In this document: positions 6,246 to 6,442 of the stretch, piece by piece
Layout: every line of letters begins with the position of its first letter
Numbering within the stretch: the stretch's first letter is position 1
Origin: Propionibacteriaceae bacterium
Lineage (GTDB): Bacteria; Actinomycetota; Actinomycetes; Propionibacteriales; Propionibacteriaceae
Direction of reading: 5' to 3'
DNA length: 6,442 nt
Assembly: GCA_020438595.1 (NCBI GenBank)
Contig: JAGQUI010000158.1
Span: 1-6,442, forward strand
Notes under the pieces: generated by a model
Told to the model about the DNA's origin: nothing
The model's input: the letters and a program-made list of their open reading frames with translations, nothing else
Database searches by the model: none
Program-made: the position numbers and the translations under genes

Positions 6246-6442
6246 ACTTCGGCCGGGCGGCATCGAGCAGCGCAAGTAACGTCTGGCTACGCTGAACACT
6301 CTCGACGGTGTCTGTCTTGAGCCCGGCGGAACATCAGCTCGAAAGACTGAGGCCCCGATGTCGCCTAGCCCGCCCCTTGGGGGAGCGCGCCCCTCTCCGG
6401 CCCGGTGTACTGCCGGGATGCGGCGAGCGAGCGATGGGCACC
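6246..6442. other. Right-hand edge without an identifiable gene
   Basis: I see no convincing coding region here. A + strand frame starting at ATG 6358-6360 stays open to the edge with a GAGG sequence 6 nt upstream (6348-6352 region), and a - strand frame is open from the edge to about 6222, but neither translation resembles a known family and neither shows the third-position GC bias of the genes to the left. A gene that starts or ends just past the edge cannot be ruled out. Confidence 0.4.

Noticed and set aside
6136..6279. 47-codon + strand frame starting at the last base of the tRNA relic
   Set aside because: Third-position GC is low compared with the genes to the left, there is no Shine-Dalgarno, and the frame runs through the inverted repeat, so it is probably not coding.
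6371..6417. Short GC-rich hairpins near the right edge (for example CCCGG-N7-CCGGG)
   Set aside because: Stems of 4-5 bp are expected by chance in DNA this GC-rich.

Overview
The window comes from a high-GC Gram-positive bacterium, most likely an actinomycete (Actinomycetota). The coding regions are strongly GC-rich at third codon positions, the main operon has a strong Shine-Dalgarno sequence, and the gene families are typical of actinobacterial sugar-utilisation loci. The genus cannot be fixed from the sequence.

Layout. (1) Bases 2-682, + strand: the C-terminal two thirds of an RbsC-type inner-membrane permease of a sugar ABC importer; its 5' end lies outside the window. (2) Bases 683-722: a compact convergent junction with a GC hairpin that probably ends both flanking transcripts. 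(3) Bases 720-1688, - strand: an AraC/XylS-family regulator with an N-terminal cupin-like sensor domain; its exact start is uncertain. (4) Bases 1689-1916: a divergent intergenic region with an inverted repeat (GGCTAGG-N9-CCTAGCC) and a near-perfect ribosome binding site. (5) Bases 1917-4886, + strand: a 989-aa protein with an N-terminal DUF5107 region and a C-terminal TPR region. (6) Bases 4889-5842, + strand: an aldose 1-epimerase family protein, only 2 nt downstream and evidently co-transcribed. (7) Bases 5843-6442: 600 bases with no convincing gene. They hold a hairpin terminator candidate, a 14-bp tandem repeat, a G-run tract, a broken tRNA-Gly(CCC) gene and a 13-bp perfect inverted repeat with smaller repeats nested inside.

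How the genes work together (inference). The AraC protein probably senses a sugar or sugar derivative. It would control the divergent DUF5107-epimerase operon and perhaps the importer to its left. The permease brings the sugar in, the epimerase interconverts its anomers, and the DUF5107-TPR protein, whose biochemical activity I do not know, acts on or binds the same carbohydrate. The substrate cannot be read from the sequence.

The most unusual part is the right-hand intergenic region. A 49-nt tRNA-Gly(CCC) relic keeps a matched acceptor stem, the anticodon loop and 3' anticodon strand, the T arm and CCA, but lacks the D arm and the 5' anticodon strand. It is either an internally deleted tRNA gene or the distal attachment site of an integrated element. 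In the second case the element body should lie to its left and could include the sugar locus. No integrase, transposase or CRISPR array is present in the window.
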